Source: Aeribacillus composti (GTDB lineage: Bacteria > Bacillota > Bacilli > Bacillales > Aeribacillaceae). From it: a DNA stretch of 64,000 nucleotides. The translations under genes and the position numbers were made by a program. The DNA is taken from assembly GCF_007827555.1 (NCBI RefSeq), contig NZ_VISS01000007.1:1-64000 (forward strand), in the 5' to 3' direction. This document shows, piece after piece, positions 53,668-63,635 of this stretch. Positions within the stretch are counted from its first letter, which is position 1; each line of letters opens with the position of its first letter. The notes under the pieces are model-generated. The model saw nothing but the letters and a program-made list of their open reading frames with translations, was not told the origin of the DNA and did not search any database.

Positions 53668-54311
53668 TCCGAATCCTCCTTTCCTTCTTCCACTGTTTTG
53701 GCAAGCCGCTCCACAAGCATGTCGATCGGCTTGTCCTTCATCCGATAGCTGACGGGATTGACAATGAGTCTTGAAGTGATATCAGCAATATGTTCAAATT
53801 CTACTAATCCGTTTTCTTTTAACGTTCTTCCCGTCGAAACAATATCGACAATTCTGTCAGCCAGTCCAATCAATGGCGCCAGCTCGATCGATCCATTCAA
53901 ATGAATGATTTCGACCTGCTCCCCTTGCTCTCGAAAATATTTAGAAGCCACATTTGGATATTTTGTCGCCACCTTTGGAGCGATGTCATTCATTTTCGTA
54001 TCAGGCAGTCCGGCTACAGCCAGATGACATTTGCTAATTTTCAAATCAAGCACTTCAAAAACATCCCGCTCTTCTTCCATCATGACATCCTTTCCGGCGA
54101 TCCCAACATCTGCAACACCATGCTCTACATATGTTCCGACATCCATCGGCTTCGCTAAAATAAAGCGAATATTTTCTTCCGGCACGGTCAAAATTAGTTT
54201 TCTTGATTCATCAAATTCGTCTGGCAGCTTGTAGCCTGATTTTCTTAATAGTTCGACAGCTTCTGAAAAAATTCGCCCTTTCGGCATCGCAATCGTTAAC
54301 ATGCTCATCAC
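53664..54311 (-). CDS. hisG: ATP phosphoribosyltransferase, short form
   Basis: 215 aa; first committed step, feedback inhibited by histidine. The short HisG lacks the regulatory C-terminus and needs HisZ, encoded just upstream. Motifs: [45 protein letters not shown]. Overlaps hisZ by 4 nt. Confidence 0.97.
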   Translation of the reverse strand: MMSMLTIAMPKGRIFSEAVELLRKSGYKLPDEFDESRKLILTVPEENIRFILAKPMDVGTYVEHGVADVGIAGKDVMMEEERDVFEVLDLKISKCHLAVAGLPDTKMNDIAPKVATKYPNVASKYFREQGEQVEIIHLNGSIELAPLIGLADRIVDIVSTGRTLKENGLVEFEHIADITSRLIVNPVSYRMKDKPIDMLVERLAKTVEEGKEDSD

Positions 54312-55480
54312 TCTCTCACCTTTCCTGGTTTTCCGAGGAAATAATAAATATCTGTAAATTGACCAGTAAACCTGTCGATTTGATCGATACCGGAAATATC
54401 TTGCATGACAACCTGTTTTCCTTCTTTTCGCAGCTTATTGGCATACCGAAAAGCTTCTTGTCGATTCTCTCTGCTGAATATGATGCAATAGCGATCTTTA
54501 TTCAATTTTAAATCCCCCAGAGCTTCCAGCAAATTATCTAACCGTATGCCAAAGCCTGTCGCCGGGGCAGGACGTTCAAATTTTTCTAAAAGATGGTCAT
54601 AGCGCCCGCCGTTTCCGATCGGAAGTCCAACACCGTTCGCATATAATTCAAAAATCACGCTTGTGTAATAACTCATGTGGCTGACGATATTCAGTTCCAA
54701 TTTGATATATTGATCCACTTCATAAGCTCTTAATTGGATAAGGAGCTGTTTTAAATCTTCCAGCGCTTTCTTCCCGCTGTCACAAGCAACAAGGCTTGAA
54801 GCTTCATCAGCCTTCTCAATTCCTCCTTTTAAATCAATGACTCTTAAAAGGCGTTCTTTGTCAATGGTAGAGAGAGATAATCTTTTCACATGCTCGCGGT
54901 ATCCGACAAAGTTCTTTTCATATAAATAGCGGCGCAGCTTCTCCGCCCGTTCTTCCTTCCCTAAAATTTCTCCGAACAAAGCATTGATAAATCCGATATG
55001 CCCAATGGAAATTTTAAAATCTTTAAGGCCAGTATTTTTTAAGGCATATATCATTAGAGCGATCGCTTCCGCATCAGCGCTAATCGTTCCATCGCCAATC
55101 AGCTCAATGCCAATTTGTTCAAATTCTGCCGGTCTGCCGCCTTCATGCTGCTGTGCACGAAACACATTTGCAGAATAAGCGAGCCTTAACGGCAAGCTTT
55201 CTTTCATCAGCTTGGAAGCCGCAATTCGTGCAATGGGAGCTGTCATATCTGGTCTTAAAACGAGCGTATGCCCCTGCCTGTCAAGAAGTTTAAATAATTG
55301 CTGCTCTTGTATCGCCGACTGAACTCCTACTGTTTCATAAAATTCCAACGTTGGAGTCTCCAAAAATTGATAACCCCAGCTTTCAATCACATTCATCATT
55401 TTTTTACGAACGCTTTCTTTTATGACATATAAGCCCGGCAATGTATCCCGCATTCCCAAGGGCTTTTCAAACATAAACAC
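54308..55480 (-). CDS. hisZ: ATP phosphoribosyltransferase regulatory subunit
   Basis: 390-aa HisRS-like protein without aminoacylation function; motif 2-like [16 protein letters not shown]. Regulatory partner for short HisG. First gene of the his operon; promoter at 55530-55558. No T-box leader is visible. Confidence 0.94.
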   Translation of the reverse strand: MFMFEKPLGMRDTLPGLYVIKESVRKKMMNVIESWGYQFLETPTLEFYETVGVQSAIQEQQLFKLLDRQGHTLVLRPDMTAPIARIAASKLMKESLPLRLAYSANVFRAQQHEGGRPAEFEQIGIELIGDGTISADAEAIALMIYALKNTGLKDFKISIGHIGFINALFGEILGKEERAEKLRRYLYEKNFVGYREHVKRLSLSTIDKERLLRVIDLKGGIEKADEASSLVACDSGKKALEDLKQLLIQLRAYEVDQYIKLELNIVSHMSYYTSVIFELYANGVGLPIGNGGRYDHLLEKFERPAPATGFGIRLDNLLEALGDLKLNKDRYCIIFSRENRQEAFRYANKLRKEGKQVVMQDISGIDQIDRFTGQFTDIYYFLGKPGKVRE

Positions 55481-55529
55481 TCACTGACACCTCCATGGCG
55501 CATTCACTTTAATCCGCTAATATGTTACC

Positions 55530-55558
55530 ATACTACCAAAATAAAGATTTATAATCAA
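55530..55558 (-). promoter_or_regulatory. Promoter of the his operon
   Basis: Minus strand -35 TTGATT (55553-55558), 17-bp spacer, -10 TAGTAT (55530-55535). The leader is only about 45 nt, too short for a T-box or leader peptide attenuator. Confidence 0.65.
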
Positions 55559-55627
55559 TAAGTTTTTGATGTAAACTTCTTTCACAAAGCGCCTTTATTT
55601 CACTTTCGCTCAATCCTGCTTAATCAA

Positions 55628-55672
55628 AAAGCGGTAAGCGACAAAAATTGATGACGCTTACCGCTTTCTTTT
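55628..55672 (-). terminator. Terminator of the hprK-yvoF operon
   Basis: AAAGCGGTAAGCG (55628-55640) with CGCTTACCGCTTT (55655-55667); the yvoF stop is inside the stem. T-rich on both strands. Confidence 0.8.
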
Positions 55673-56173
55673 TTCCATTTCTTCTTTTGTGTAGATGATT
55701 TGCATTGGATTTCCTCCTGCAAAAGAGCCTTCCGGAACATCTTTATGAACTACAGTGCCGGCAGAAACGATAGCTCGATTTCCAATTTTCACACCAGGCA
55801 AAATAGTCGTGTTTGCTCCGATCATGACTTCATCTCCAATTTCCACTTCGCCGATGCGATATTCATCGATTAAATATTCATGTGCTAAAATCGTCGTGTT
55901 GTATCCGATAATAGAATTGCGCCCAACTTTAATTTTTTCCGGGAACAAAATATCCACCATAACCATAAATGCAAACGATGTTTGCTGTCCGATTTTCATG
56001 CCAAGAAATGTGCGGTAAAGCCAGTTTTTGATAGGCATAAATGGAGTGTAGCGCGCGATAAGAATCACGATGACATTTTTGACAACTTTCCAAAAAGAAA
56101 CCGTCTTGTACACCTGCCAAAGGGAGTTTGCTCCTTCCACAGGAAATTTATCCGTTCTTCTCACAATCTTCAC
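55658..56173 (-). CDS. yvoF: Acyltransferase YvoF, hexapeptide-repeat family
   Basis: 171 aa. Repeats of the left-handed beta helix ([40 protein letters not shown]) typical of acetyl/acyltransferases of the CysE/LacA group. Acceptor unknown. Overlaps ppaX by 4 nt. Confidence 0.9.
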   Translation of the reverse strand: MKIVRRTDKFPVEGANSLWQVYKTVSFWKVVKNVIVILIARYTPFMPIKNWLYRTFLGMKIGQQTSFAFMVMVDILFPEKIKVGRNSIIGYNTTILAHEYLIDEYRIGEVEIGDEVMIGANTTILPGVKIGNRAIVSAGTVVHKDVPEGSFAGGNPMQIIYTKEEMEKRKR

Positions 56174-56808
56174 TCCATCACAATGTTCAATAAATCACTC
56201 ATTTTGTCCAGCACAAAATCTGGCTTTAACGATTCTATATACTCTCTCCCTTTTATGCTCCAAGCAACTCCTGCCGTTAATGTTCCTGCATTTTTTCCCG
56301 CCTCTATATCATGAAGGTTATCTCCCACCATTAATGCATTAGACGGCTCGGAACCGAGCAATTTAAGAGCGGACAAGACCGGCTCAGGATGAGGCTTCGC
56401 ATGCTGTACATCATCCAGTGTGATAATTGCGTCAAAAAATGAATCCATTTCCGTTAATTTCAGCCCCATCATAACAGTGTCGCGAATTTTCGTTGTCACA
56501 ATGCCCAGTTTCAATCCCTTTTCTTTTAAAGCTCGAACCGTTTCGTGCACATGATCATATTCCTTCACAAGCAGATCATGCTGGGCATGATTAAACTCCC
56601 GATATCTTCGGACCATTTCCTCCGCTTTTTCAGGGTTAATACGTTGAAATGTGTCAATAAGCGGAGGCCCGATGAAAGGAAGTATATCTTCCCGTTGATA
56701 TTTGCCCGGATAATAATAGTTCAGCGTATGTAAAAACGATTCAATAATTAATTCATTTGTGTTTATTAACGTGCCGTCCAAGTCAAACAATACGGTGTCA
56801 ATGTTCAT
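56170..56808 (-). CDS. ppaX: Pyrophosphatase PpaX
   Basis: 212 aa from the ATG at 56808: [35 protein letters not shown] and [16 protein letters not shown], the HAD motifs. It hydrolyses pyrophosphate released when HprK dephosphorylates P-Ser-HPr; its linkage to hprK supports this. The frame extends 15 codons upstream without a better ribosome site. Confidence 0.93.
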   Translation of the reverse strand: MNIDTVLFDLDGTLINTNELIIESFLHTLNYYYPGKYQREDILPFIGPPLIDTFQRINPEKAEEMVRRYREFNHAQHDLLVKEYDHVHETVRALKEKGLKLGIVTTKIRDTVMMGLKLTEMDSFFDAIITLDDVQHAKPHPEPVLSALKLLGSEPSNALMVGDNLHDIEAGKNAGTLTAGVAWSIKGREYIESLKPDFVLDKMSDLLNIVME

Positions 56809-57742
56809 AAACCGTTCCCCTTTTCCCGATATGTGCTTGTTTTTTCCAGACAAAACCGATAATCATCGTTAAAAGAATGGCTGCGAACAGCCGGATGAGT
56901 AAAAGCGGCCAAACTGAACCGACGATCGGAACAAAAATCAATGTGTCTTCTATCACAGCATGGCAGGCAACGAGGAATATAAACGCCAACGTTAAATCGC
57001 GATGCTCCACTCCATCTTCTTTTACTGCTTGCAGCATCACGCCAGCCCCGTAGGCAAGCCCGAAAATTAATCCTGCCGCAAGCGTTGTCGAAGTGTTCTT
57101 CTTCATTCCCAGCATTTCGGTTACCGGCTCCATCTTTTTTGAGAAAGCGTCGACCCAGCCTAAATCTTTCATAAATTGAATAGCAATCATTAGCGGGATG
57201 ACGATGGCCGCAAGCTGAATGACTCCCATTGCCGCTTTTTCAAGCCCTTCAAGTAAAATCATTCCCCAGTCTGAAGGCACGGCATCTTGTTGAGTTATAA
57301 ATCCGTATTGAGCTTTTTCTCCACCGCCGTCCCAAAAAAGATTGATGATAAAAGCCGAAAAAAATGCCAGTCCGAGCCGGACGGACAAGATGATCCACAG
57401 TTTCACACCGACTTTGCTTGCTACAGTCGTTTCGATTAATAAGTTGTGGGAAAATGACAGCATGACTGCCAAAATAAAAACTTCTTTTACCGTAAAATCA
57501 ATGGACAAAATGGCTCCAATCGCCGCATACAAGTTAAGAAAATTCCCAATCACAAGGGGGATAGCAGCATCTCCATTTAACCCGATCACCTTCATGACCG
57601 GCGTTATAAAATGCACCATCCAATCAATCAAAGGAGTATGTTGTAAAAATGAAACAATCAACGTTACAGGGAAAATGACTTTACCGAGAGTCCACGTTGT
57701 TTCCAATCCTGTTTGTAATCCTTTTTTCAATGTTTGTTTCAA
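56798..57742 (-). CDS. yvoD: Nucleoside-recognition (Gate) membrane protein YvoD
   Basis: About 314 aa from the TTG at 57742 (AAGGTG before it). Eight or so membrane spans, two Gate/nucleoside-recognition domains ([40 protein letters not shown]). Role unknown. Between lgt and ppaX as in B. subtilis. Confidence 0.85.
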   Translation of the reverse strand: MKQTLKKGLQTGLETTWTLGKVIFPVTLIVSFLQHTPLIDWMVHFITPVMKVIGLNGDAAIPLVIGNFLNLYAAIGAILSIDFTVKEVFILAVMLSFSHNLLIETTVASKVGVKLWIILSVRLGLAFFSAFIINLFWDGGGEKAQYGFITQQDAVPSDWGMILLEGLEKAAMGVIQLAAIVIPLMIAIQFMKDLGWVDAFSKKMEPVTEMLGMKKNTSTTLAAGLIFGLAYGAGVMLQAVKEDGVEHRDLTLAFIFLVACHAVIEDTLIFVPIVGSVWPLLLIRLFAAILLTMIIGFVWKKQAHIGKRGTVYEH

Positions 57743-57768
57743 AGTTTCACCTTCATTCCAGCAATTTA

Positions 57769-58578
57769 TCAATATTCATCTAAATATCTTTCTACTTTTT
57801 TTAGTCTCCGGTAAATTATAAGAGCAATTGCACTAAGAATAAGTAAAATCGAAATGACCTGTGCCATTTTTACCGTTTCCGTCAGCATCAAACTATCAGT
57901 TCTCATGACTTCGATAAAAAATCGCCCGATCGAATACCAAATAACATATGATAAAAACAGCTCTCCACGCCGCAAATTAAACCTTCTTAGCAAAATTAAA
58001 ATGATGAACCCAGCGAGATTCCAAATGGATTCATATAAAAAAGTCGGGTGATAATATTGTCCATTTATATACATTTGATTAATGATAAATTCAGGCAAGT
58101 GGAGATTTTCCAAAAATTCTCTTGAAACAGGTCCTCCATGAGCTTCCTGGTTAATAAAATTCCCCCATCTGCCGATCGCCTGCCCTAAAATAATACTCGG
58201 TGCAGCTATATCAGCCAGTTGCCAGAAAGATAGTTTTTTTACTTTTGCATACACAATCCCGGTTGCCACAGCACCGATTAACCCGCCGTGAATGGCAAGG
58301 CCACCATGCCAAATTTTAGGGATTTCCGAAAGATTTTCAGAATAATATTCCCATTGAAAAATGACATAATAAGTTCTGGCACATATAATCGCAATAGGAA
58401 TAGCAAATAATGCAAGATCGACAAATATATCTTTATGAAGACCTCTTCTCTCCCCTTCACGCATCGCCAAATATAGGCCGAGCAATGCGCCGATTCCTAT
58501 AATGATCCCGTACCAATGAACTTGTAATGGGCCTAGCTGAAATGCGATTGGATCAATGGGCTGAATTGCCTCTTTCAT
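57769..58578 (-). CDS. lgt: Prolipoprotein diacylglyceryl transferase
   Basis: 269-aa membrane enzyme that adds diacylglycerol to the lipobox Cys of lipoproteins. Seven spans and the signature [20 protein letters not shown]. Needed for the lipoproteins in this window. Between hprK and yvoD. Confidence 0.97.
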   Translation of the reverse strand: MKEAIQPIDPIAFQLGPLQVHWYGIIIGIGALLGLYLAMREGERRGLHKDIFVDLALFAIPIAIICARTYYVIFQWEYYSENLSEIPKIWHGGLAIHGGLIGAVATGIVYAKVKKLSFWQLADIAAPSIILGQAIGRWGNFINQEAHGGPVSREFLENLHLPEFIINQMYINGQYYHPTFLYESIWNLAGFIILILLRRFNLRRGELFLSYVIWYSIGRFFIEVMRTDSLMLTETVKMAQVISILLILSAIALIIYRRLKKVERYLDEY

Positions 58579-58603
58579 TCTCTCATCTCTCCTATTTCAT
58601 CAA

Positions 58604-59539
58604 TTAAAAATCGTCGTGATCTCCATCTTCGATAACATCCGCCAATTTATTTGTAAATTGTTCCGCCGCATTGAATCCCATTCTTTTTAACCGGAAATTC
58701 ATTGCCGCAACTTCAATAATAACAGCCAAATTTCTTCCAGGACGGACAGGAATTGTTAATTTTGTCAGTTCCGCATCCAAAATTTTCATTTTCTCTTCAT
58801 CGAGTCCTAAACGGTCGTATTGTTTGTTCGGATCCCATAATTCCAAATCGATGACAAGGGAAATTCGCTTATGACTGCGGACGGCTCCTGCACCAAACAA
58901 TGTCATCACATCAATGATTCCAAGACCGCGGATCTCTAAAAGATGGCGGATCAATTCCGGAGCACTGCCGACTAATGTATCCCGATCCTCCTGACGAATT
59001 TCAACACAGTCATCTGCAATCAAGCGATGCCCTCTTTTCACCAGTTCAAGAGCAGTTTCACTTTTGCCGACCCCGCTTTTTCCTGTAATTAAAACACCCA
59101 CCCCGTAAATATCAACAAGCACTCCATGTACAGCTGTCGTTGGAGCAAGCTTGCTTTCCAAAAAATTGGTTAAGCGGCTTGACAAGCGGGTCGTTTTTAA
59201 TGGTGAGCGCAGCACTGGAACATTTGATTTTTCAGATGCCTCAATTAATTCCGGCGGAGCCTCCATCTCTCTTGACACAATGATTGCCGGTGTTACATCC
59301 GTACATAGCTGTTCCATCCGGCTTTTCTTTTCTTCAGGCGTCAATTTTGCAAAAAACGTAAGCTCCGTTCTTCCCAGCAGCTGTATACGCTCTTTCGGAT
59401 AATATGTAAAATAACCAGCCATTTCAAGACCAGGTCTGGAAAGATCACTTGTAATAATGGGCCGGCTGATTCCCTCTTCTCCGCTGATCAATTCAAGTTG
59501 GAATTTTTCGATAATATCTTTTGTACGTACTTTCGACAC
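58604..59539 (-). CDS. hprK: HPr kinase/phosphorylase
   Basis: 311 aa. Walker A GKSGVGKS at 153-160, then [20 protein letters not shown], and [20 protein letters not shown]. Phosphorylates Ser46 of HPr and Crh in response to fructose-1,6-bisphosphate and removes it with phosphate. First gene of hprK-lgt-yvoD-ppaX-yvoF. Confidence 0.98.
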   Translation of the reverse strand: MSKVRTKDIIEKFQLELISGEEGISRPIITSDLSRPGLEMAGYFTYYPKERIQLLGRTELTFFAKLTPEEKKSRMEQLCTDVTPAIIVSREMEAPPELIEASEKSNVPVLRSPLKTTRLSSRLTNFLESKLAPTTAVHGVLVDIYGVGVLITGKSGVGKSETALELVKRGHRLIADDCVEIRQEDRDTLVGSAPELIRHLLEIRGLGIIDVMTLFGAGAVRSHKRISLVIDLELWDPNKQYDRLGLDEEKMKILDAELTKLTIPVRPGRNLAVIIEVAAMNFRLKRMGFNAAEQFTNKLADVIEDGDHDDF

Positions 59540-59677
59540 GAAGTCTTTCCTCCTTAGACTTAAAAAACTTTTTTCATCTTTTTATTGTAGCACTTTTCTT
59601 TTTGGCAACAAACATCTTTCATCAAAGACATTCATTGCTTAAAAGCAGAGACAAGGGCATCGGAGCGAAAGATGCAG

Positions 59678-60595
59678 CTATTCAATCCAAAACTCTTCTT
59701 TTTTAGGAGGGAAAAAAAAATGTTTGTTGGAATAAGGTGAATATGCACGGACATAAAATTTGGAGCGACTCGGAAAATAATGGAGCAAGCGTAAAAAGCC
59801 TTCTCCTCCTTCAGGAGCCCCCTGATAGTCCGCCAATAATTCATAAACAATCCGATCAGGAGTCCCATCATGATCATCATCAATTTTTGTTTTTAATAAC
59901 TCACTGTCATCATAATGGCCGCTCAAAACGATTTTTACATTTGGATTCTTTTTGACGATATTGCGAAATATACGATTTCCAACCAGTGTTCGTTTTCCAT
60001 TTTTATGCAAATATTTATGGACAGCTATAATTGCTGTTCGGTCTGAATGACGTTTTAAGACTTCGTTCATCCAGCTGATGCTGTCTTTGTCAACATGCCA
60101 GCCGATATACAAAAAAAGAAAATGTTGATGTCCGAGCGTAATTAAATCGTAATGCCCTCGATTATTCCGATACCCCCCACCATAATAAGGCTTCGTGAAA
60201 AAACGATCTTTTCCAAAATATTGATGAAACATTTTATATGATTTTCCTTTTACTAAATCGTGATTGCCCGCAAGCACTCCATAAGGGATAGACACCTGTT
60301 CCAGTTTTCGGAACATGCGGTCTGCTTGAACCCACTGCTGTTTCTTTTCCGCACGGTTGACAATATCACCGGTATGAACAACATATTGTATATTCCAATT
60401 ATCGCGATTTTGCACAATCCAGTCCATTTGATTACGAAAAATATGAGGGTATTTTTCCGAATAGTATTGAGTGTCTGAAAGCCATACGATCGTGTAGACG
60501 TTTGAATCATTTGGCGAAGCTGCAAGCTCAAAGCTAGGAAATGCGGGAGATAAAATCATGAAAACAAAAATAATAAGAGGAAAGATTTTTTTCAT
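59678..60595 (-). CDS. Secreted metallophosphoesterase
   Basis: 305 aa with an N-terminal signal (MKKIFPLIIFVFMILSPAFP). Calcineurin-type motifs: WLSDTQYYS, HTGDIVN, AGNHDLVKG, AVHKYLH and LSGHYDD. Probably acts on an extracellular phosphodiester or monoester. Not coupled to a neighbour. AT-rich ribosome region. Confidence 0.87.
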   Translation of the reverse strand: MKKIFPLIIFVFMILSPAFPSFELAASPNDSNVYTIVWLSDTQYYSEKYPHIFRNQMDWIVQNRDNWNIQYVVHTGDIVNRAEKKQQWVQADRMFRKLEQVSIPYGVLAGNHDLVKGKSYKMFHQYFGKDRFFTKPYYGGGYRNNRGHYDLITLGHQHFLFLYIGWHVDKDSISWMNEVLKRHSDRTAIIAVHKYLHKNGKRTLVGNRIFRNIVKKNPNVKIVLSGHYDDSELLKTKIDDDHDGTPDRIVYELLADYQGAPEGGEGFLRLLHYFPSRSKFYVRAYSPYSNKHFFFPPKKEEFWIE

Positions 60596-60658
60596 TTATA
60601 TCACCTATTCGTATCATTCCCGAAACGATAGGAGATATGAATGAAAAAATCTTTTTCA

Positions 60659-61018
60659 TTAGTCTTTAAAACGGTTCATAAACACCAATTGAATGAGCAG
60701 ATTCAAAAATGAAATGAAGATGGAGGCGAGGAGGGCAGTTCCAAAGCCATCAATATTAAAGGCATCTCCCATTATTGCCTGGGCAATCATCAACGTAACT
60801 GCATTGATGACAAATAAAAATGTTCCGAGAGTAAAAACCGTAATCGGCAATGTCAATAATATGAGAAACGGCTTCACAAAAACATTTAACACTGACAAAA
60901 TCATACTGGCTACAATAGCCGCTCCAACTCCGCTTAAATAAAACGAATCAAAGAACCCAGCTACAACTATCAAAATCAGTGCATTTAATAAAATGCTTAT
61001 CAACCATCTAATAAACAT
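60659..61018 (-). CDS. yvlD: YvlD-like membrane protein (phage holin family 4)
   Basis: 119 aa, four hydrophobic spans (LISILLNALILIVVAGFF; AIVASMILSVLNVFVKPFLI; ITVFTLGTFLFVINAVTLMI; LLASIFISFLNLLIQLVF). Matches the small YvlD/DUF360-type family; function unknown, linked to envelope stress in Bacillus. Confidence 0.85.
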   Translation of the reverse strand: MFIRWLISILLNALILIVVAGFFDSFYLSGVGAAIVASMILSVLNVFVKPFLILLTLPITVFTLGTFLFVINAVTLMIAQAIMGDAFNIDGFGTALLASIFISFLNLLIQLVFMNRFKD

Positions 61019-61088
61019 CGAAATTCGTCCTTTTCACTTTCTATTTACAAATTATTATAACACTTTCTATGTGAAAGTATGAAACAGA

Positions 61089-61117
61089 TTGACATTTTTT
61101 CACTATTTTGGTAACAT
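61089..61117 (+). promoter_or_regulatory. Promoter upstream of sda
   Basis: -35 TTGACA (61089-61094), 17-bp spacer, -10 TAACAT (61112-61117). The transcript would have a leader of about 130 nt before sda. In B. subtilis sda is activated by DnaA; only one poor DnaA-box-like word (TTTACACAA, 61120-61128) is seen. Confidence 0.55.
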
Positions 61118-61255
61118 TCTTTACACAAATGGAAAAGGAGTTGATAGGCTTTATATTTTCTGAATTTTCATATTTCGCTTGCCCTAGACGACTCGTCTTT
61201 CTGTCCTGACGTAAACGTTTGTTTATTTTAACAGAAAGGAGGGGCAGCAGTTCAA

Positions 61256-61411
61256 ATGAACTCATTGTATCTTTTATCTGATTACCTGTTAATGAAAGCC
61301 TATTATGAAGCCATTCAAATTGAGGCTAGTGAAGAGTTTATCGTTTTATTAGAAGAAGAAATTGTTAGAAGAGGAATTGTCCTTTCCTCTCCTAACATAA
61401 ATGTACAATAA
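61256..61411 (+). CDS. sda: Sporulation checkpoint protein Sda
   Basis: 51 aa. LSDYLLMKAYYEAIQIEASE then EFIVLLEEEIVRRGI matches Sda (LSDELLIESY.KA.....EFI.LIE.EI.RR), a helical hairpin that inhibits the KinA kinase and blocks sporulation when replication is disturbed. AAAGGAGG is 13 bp from the ATG, longer than ideal. The N-terminus is a few residues longer than in B. subtilis. Confidence 0.88.
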   Translation: MNSLYLLSDYLLMKAYYEAIQIEASEEFIVLLEEEIVRRGIVLSSPNINVQ

Positions 61412-61985
61412 AATTAAACTCACGGAGAAAATTATACCATTTTTTCGTTATTTTGTAAAACGAATTTTTCTTGAATTGGAATGGATGTTTCATGATCGTT
61501 TATATAATTTTTTCTGAAAGGGGTTGTTACATAAGCAGAAAACTGACTTATGGACAGCCCTTCATACGTTATGACACAATGTAAGAAAAGGCCGTTCTCC
61601 TTTCTCGAACGATGTCAGGGCATTTTTTCATGCTAAATAAATTTAATTTTTTGCTAGAGAAATATGTTTTCATTTATTCATTAGCACAAATTGTGTGCAA
61701 TTAGGTGGAAACTGGCATTTGCAATGAACGCAGCGAATTTTTCATTTGTCCACCAAGCAATTATCACGAAACGCGCACTGCTGTATCATATTAGTCCACA
61801 CTTTGTTCGCAGCACAATTCATGACTTTATATAGGAAAAATTTGACCAAATCGTATCTTCATCTATAAAAGAAACTGAAGGACAACCGAAATTTTAAATC
61901 GTGCGGCAACTAGTCCGAAAAGCCATGAAGCGATCAAGGGATAAATTCAAAACAATTAATTATCTCGACCTAATTTTTTTGTAAA
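61412..61985. other. Stretch without a clear gene
   Basis: About 570 bp. A plus-strand fragment near 61721-61900 (MNAANFSFVHQAIITKRALL, YHISPHFVRSTIHDF, then a stop) faintly resembles a TetR-type helix-turn-helix but is broken. Otherwise nothing. Confidence 0.4.
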
Positions 61986-62030
61986 AAGGCCCCACAACGT
62001 GCAATATTTACACATGTGGGGCTTCGTTTT
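61986..62030 (-). terminator. Terminator of the amino-acid ABC operon
   Basis: GCCCCACA...TGTGGGGC stem (61988-62024) with TTTTTT on the plus strand and CCTTTTT on the minus strand; it can serve both. Confidence 0.8.
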
Positions 62031-62095
62031 TTCAATTGGTTCAATGTCATTTAGTGTTGTTTAATATTTCCGTAAATTAGGAAAATTTTATCCAA

Positions 62096-62824
62096 TTATG
62101 CAGTTGTTTTTAAATCCATCCGTTTTTCATAACGGCTCATTTTCTTTTCGAGTTTAGCAAATATGACTTCACATACCCAACAAATAATCCAGTAGATGAT
62201 CGATGCAACTAAATACATTTCTAAAAATTTATATCCATTATTTGCTATAATTCTTGTAATGGCTAAAATTTCTACTACTTTTACAGCAAAAGCTAAAGAT
62301 GTTGCTTTGATCAGTCCAATAAACGTATTGGCTAAATTCGGAAAAGCCACAACAAATGCTTGAGGCAGGACGATTCGATATAATCCTTGTGCAGTTGTCA
62401 TGCCGACTGAGTACGCAGCTTCCATTTGTCCAGCGTTTACTGCATTGATCGATGCGCGAAATATTTCTGCCTCATAAGCAGCTGTATTGATTGTATAAGC
62501 AATTAATGCATAAATCAGCGTCGGAACTTCATCCGCATTTAAATTCAATCCGAAATGACGATTAAGAAAATCAAACAATACCGGGACACCGTAGAAAAAG
62601 ACGTATAATTGGACAACTAACGGTGTTCCCCGAATAAAAGAAATATAAACGATGGACAATTGATTTAGTACAGGAACTTTATATATTCTGCAAAGAGCAA
62701 TAAGCAGCCCGAATACAAGGCCAAGCACCATCGCAACAATGGCAATCGTCAATGTCACTGGCACACCTTTTAACACTTCAGGCACTTGCTCTAAAGCAAA
62801 TTTAACATCAATAGTTGTTGCCAC
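62096..62824 (-). CDS. Polar amino-acid ABC transporter permease
   Basis: 242 aa, HisM/TcyM type, five spans and the EAA loop (YRIVLPQAFVVAFPNLANTF). Pairs with the next gene as a heterodimer channel. Gene order (binding protein, two permeases) is that of the B. subtilis tcyJKLMN cystine system; cystine is a guess. No ATPase is seen within the window. Confidence 0.85.
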   Translation of the reverse strand: MATTIDVKFALEQVPEVLKGVPVTLTIAIVAMVLGLVFGLLIALCRIYKVPVLNQLSIVYISFIRGTPLVVQLYVFFYGVPVLFDFLNRHFGLNLNADEVPTLIYALIAYTINTAAYEAEIFRASINAVNAGQMEAAYSVGMTTAQGLYRIVLPQAFVVAFPNLANTFIGLIKATSLAFAVKVVEILAITRIIANNGYKFLEMYLVASIIYWIICWVCEVIFAKLEKKMSRYEKRMDLKTTA

Positions 62825-62850
62825 GAGTTATCACGATCCTTAGCAAAAAA

Positions 62851-63567
62851 TTACTTAGATAAACTAACTCGACCTTTTTTAAACACTTTTTCGGCATAGC
62901 CGATAATACCTTCAATGAGGATACAAGTACCCCAATATACAAGAGAGATCACGACATAAATCTCAAACATTCCCATACCATGATTATTTCCTAAAATAAT
63001 TCGAACTTGCCCCATAATATCAATAATACCGATCGAAAAGGCAAGTGATGTATCTTTTAACAATTCAATAATATTATTTCCTAAATTAGGCAATGAAATG
63101 ACAAAAGCTTGAGGCAAAATAATTCTCCTTAGAGCTTGTGTATACGTCATGCCAACGCTGTATGCTGCTTCTAATTGCTCCGTGCCGACAGCTAAGTAAG
63201 CTGAACGGATAACTTCTGATAAATAGGCTGCTGTATGAAATGAGAATGTAATAATAACAAAAACAAGTCTGTTCCAACTATTAATATCAATATTAAAAAC
63301 TAGCAATAATTGAGGCAGTCCGAAATAGACAAGAAACAGCTGAACTAATAATGGAGTACAACGTGTGAATGACAAGTAAAATGTTGCAATTCCATAAAGG
63401 ATAGGCGGTTTTTGGATTCGAATAATCGCGATAATAACACCTAAAATTAAAGCGAAAAATAAAGATGTGACCAGCATGAACAATGTTAGAGGGAGCTTAT
63501 CTAACACTTTCAAAAATAAATCTACCCAATCTTGTAAACTCGTGTTAATTTTGCTCACCACCTTCAT
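62851..63567 (-). CDS. Polar amino-acid ABC transporter permease
   Basis: 238 aa, HisQ/TcyL type, with the EAA loop RRIILPQAFVISLPNLGNNI. 26 bp before the second permease. Same family as above; together they form the transmembrane part. Confidence 0.85.
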   Translation of the reverse strand: MKVVSKINTSLQDWVDLFLKVLDKLPLTLFMLVTSLFFALILGVIIAIIRIQKPPILYGIATFYLSFTRCTPLLVQLFLVYFGLPQLLLVFNIDINSWNRLVFVIITFSFHTAAYLSEVIRSAYLAVGTEQLEAAYSVGMTYTQALRRIILPQAFVISLPNLGNNIIELLKDTSLAFSIGIIDIMGQVRIILGNNHGMGMFEIYVVISLVYWGTCILIEGIIGYAEKVFKKGRVSLSK

Positions 63568-63635
63568 TAAGAAATATATACGAATTTAAATATACCGTAT
63601 TGAATGATTAATTAATCATTCAATACGGTTTTTGA

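Noticed and set aside
55481-55657. T-box or attenuator in front of the his operon
   Set aside because: The leader after the promoter is about 45 nt; no T-box sequence or leader peptide.
61721-61900. TetR-family regulator gene
   Set aside because: Similarity is faint, the frame is broken by a stop and there is no ribosome site.
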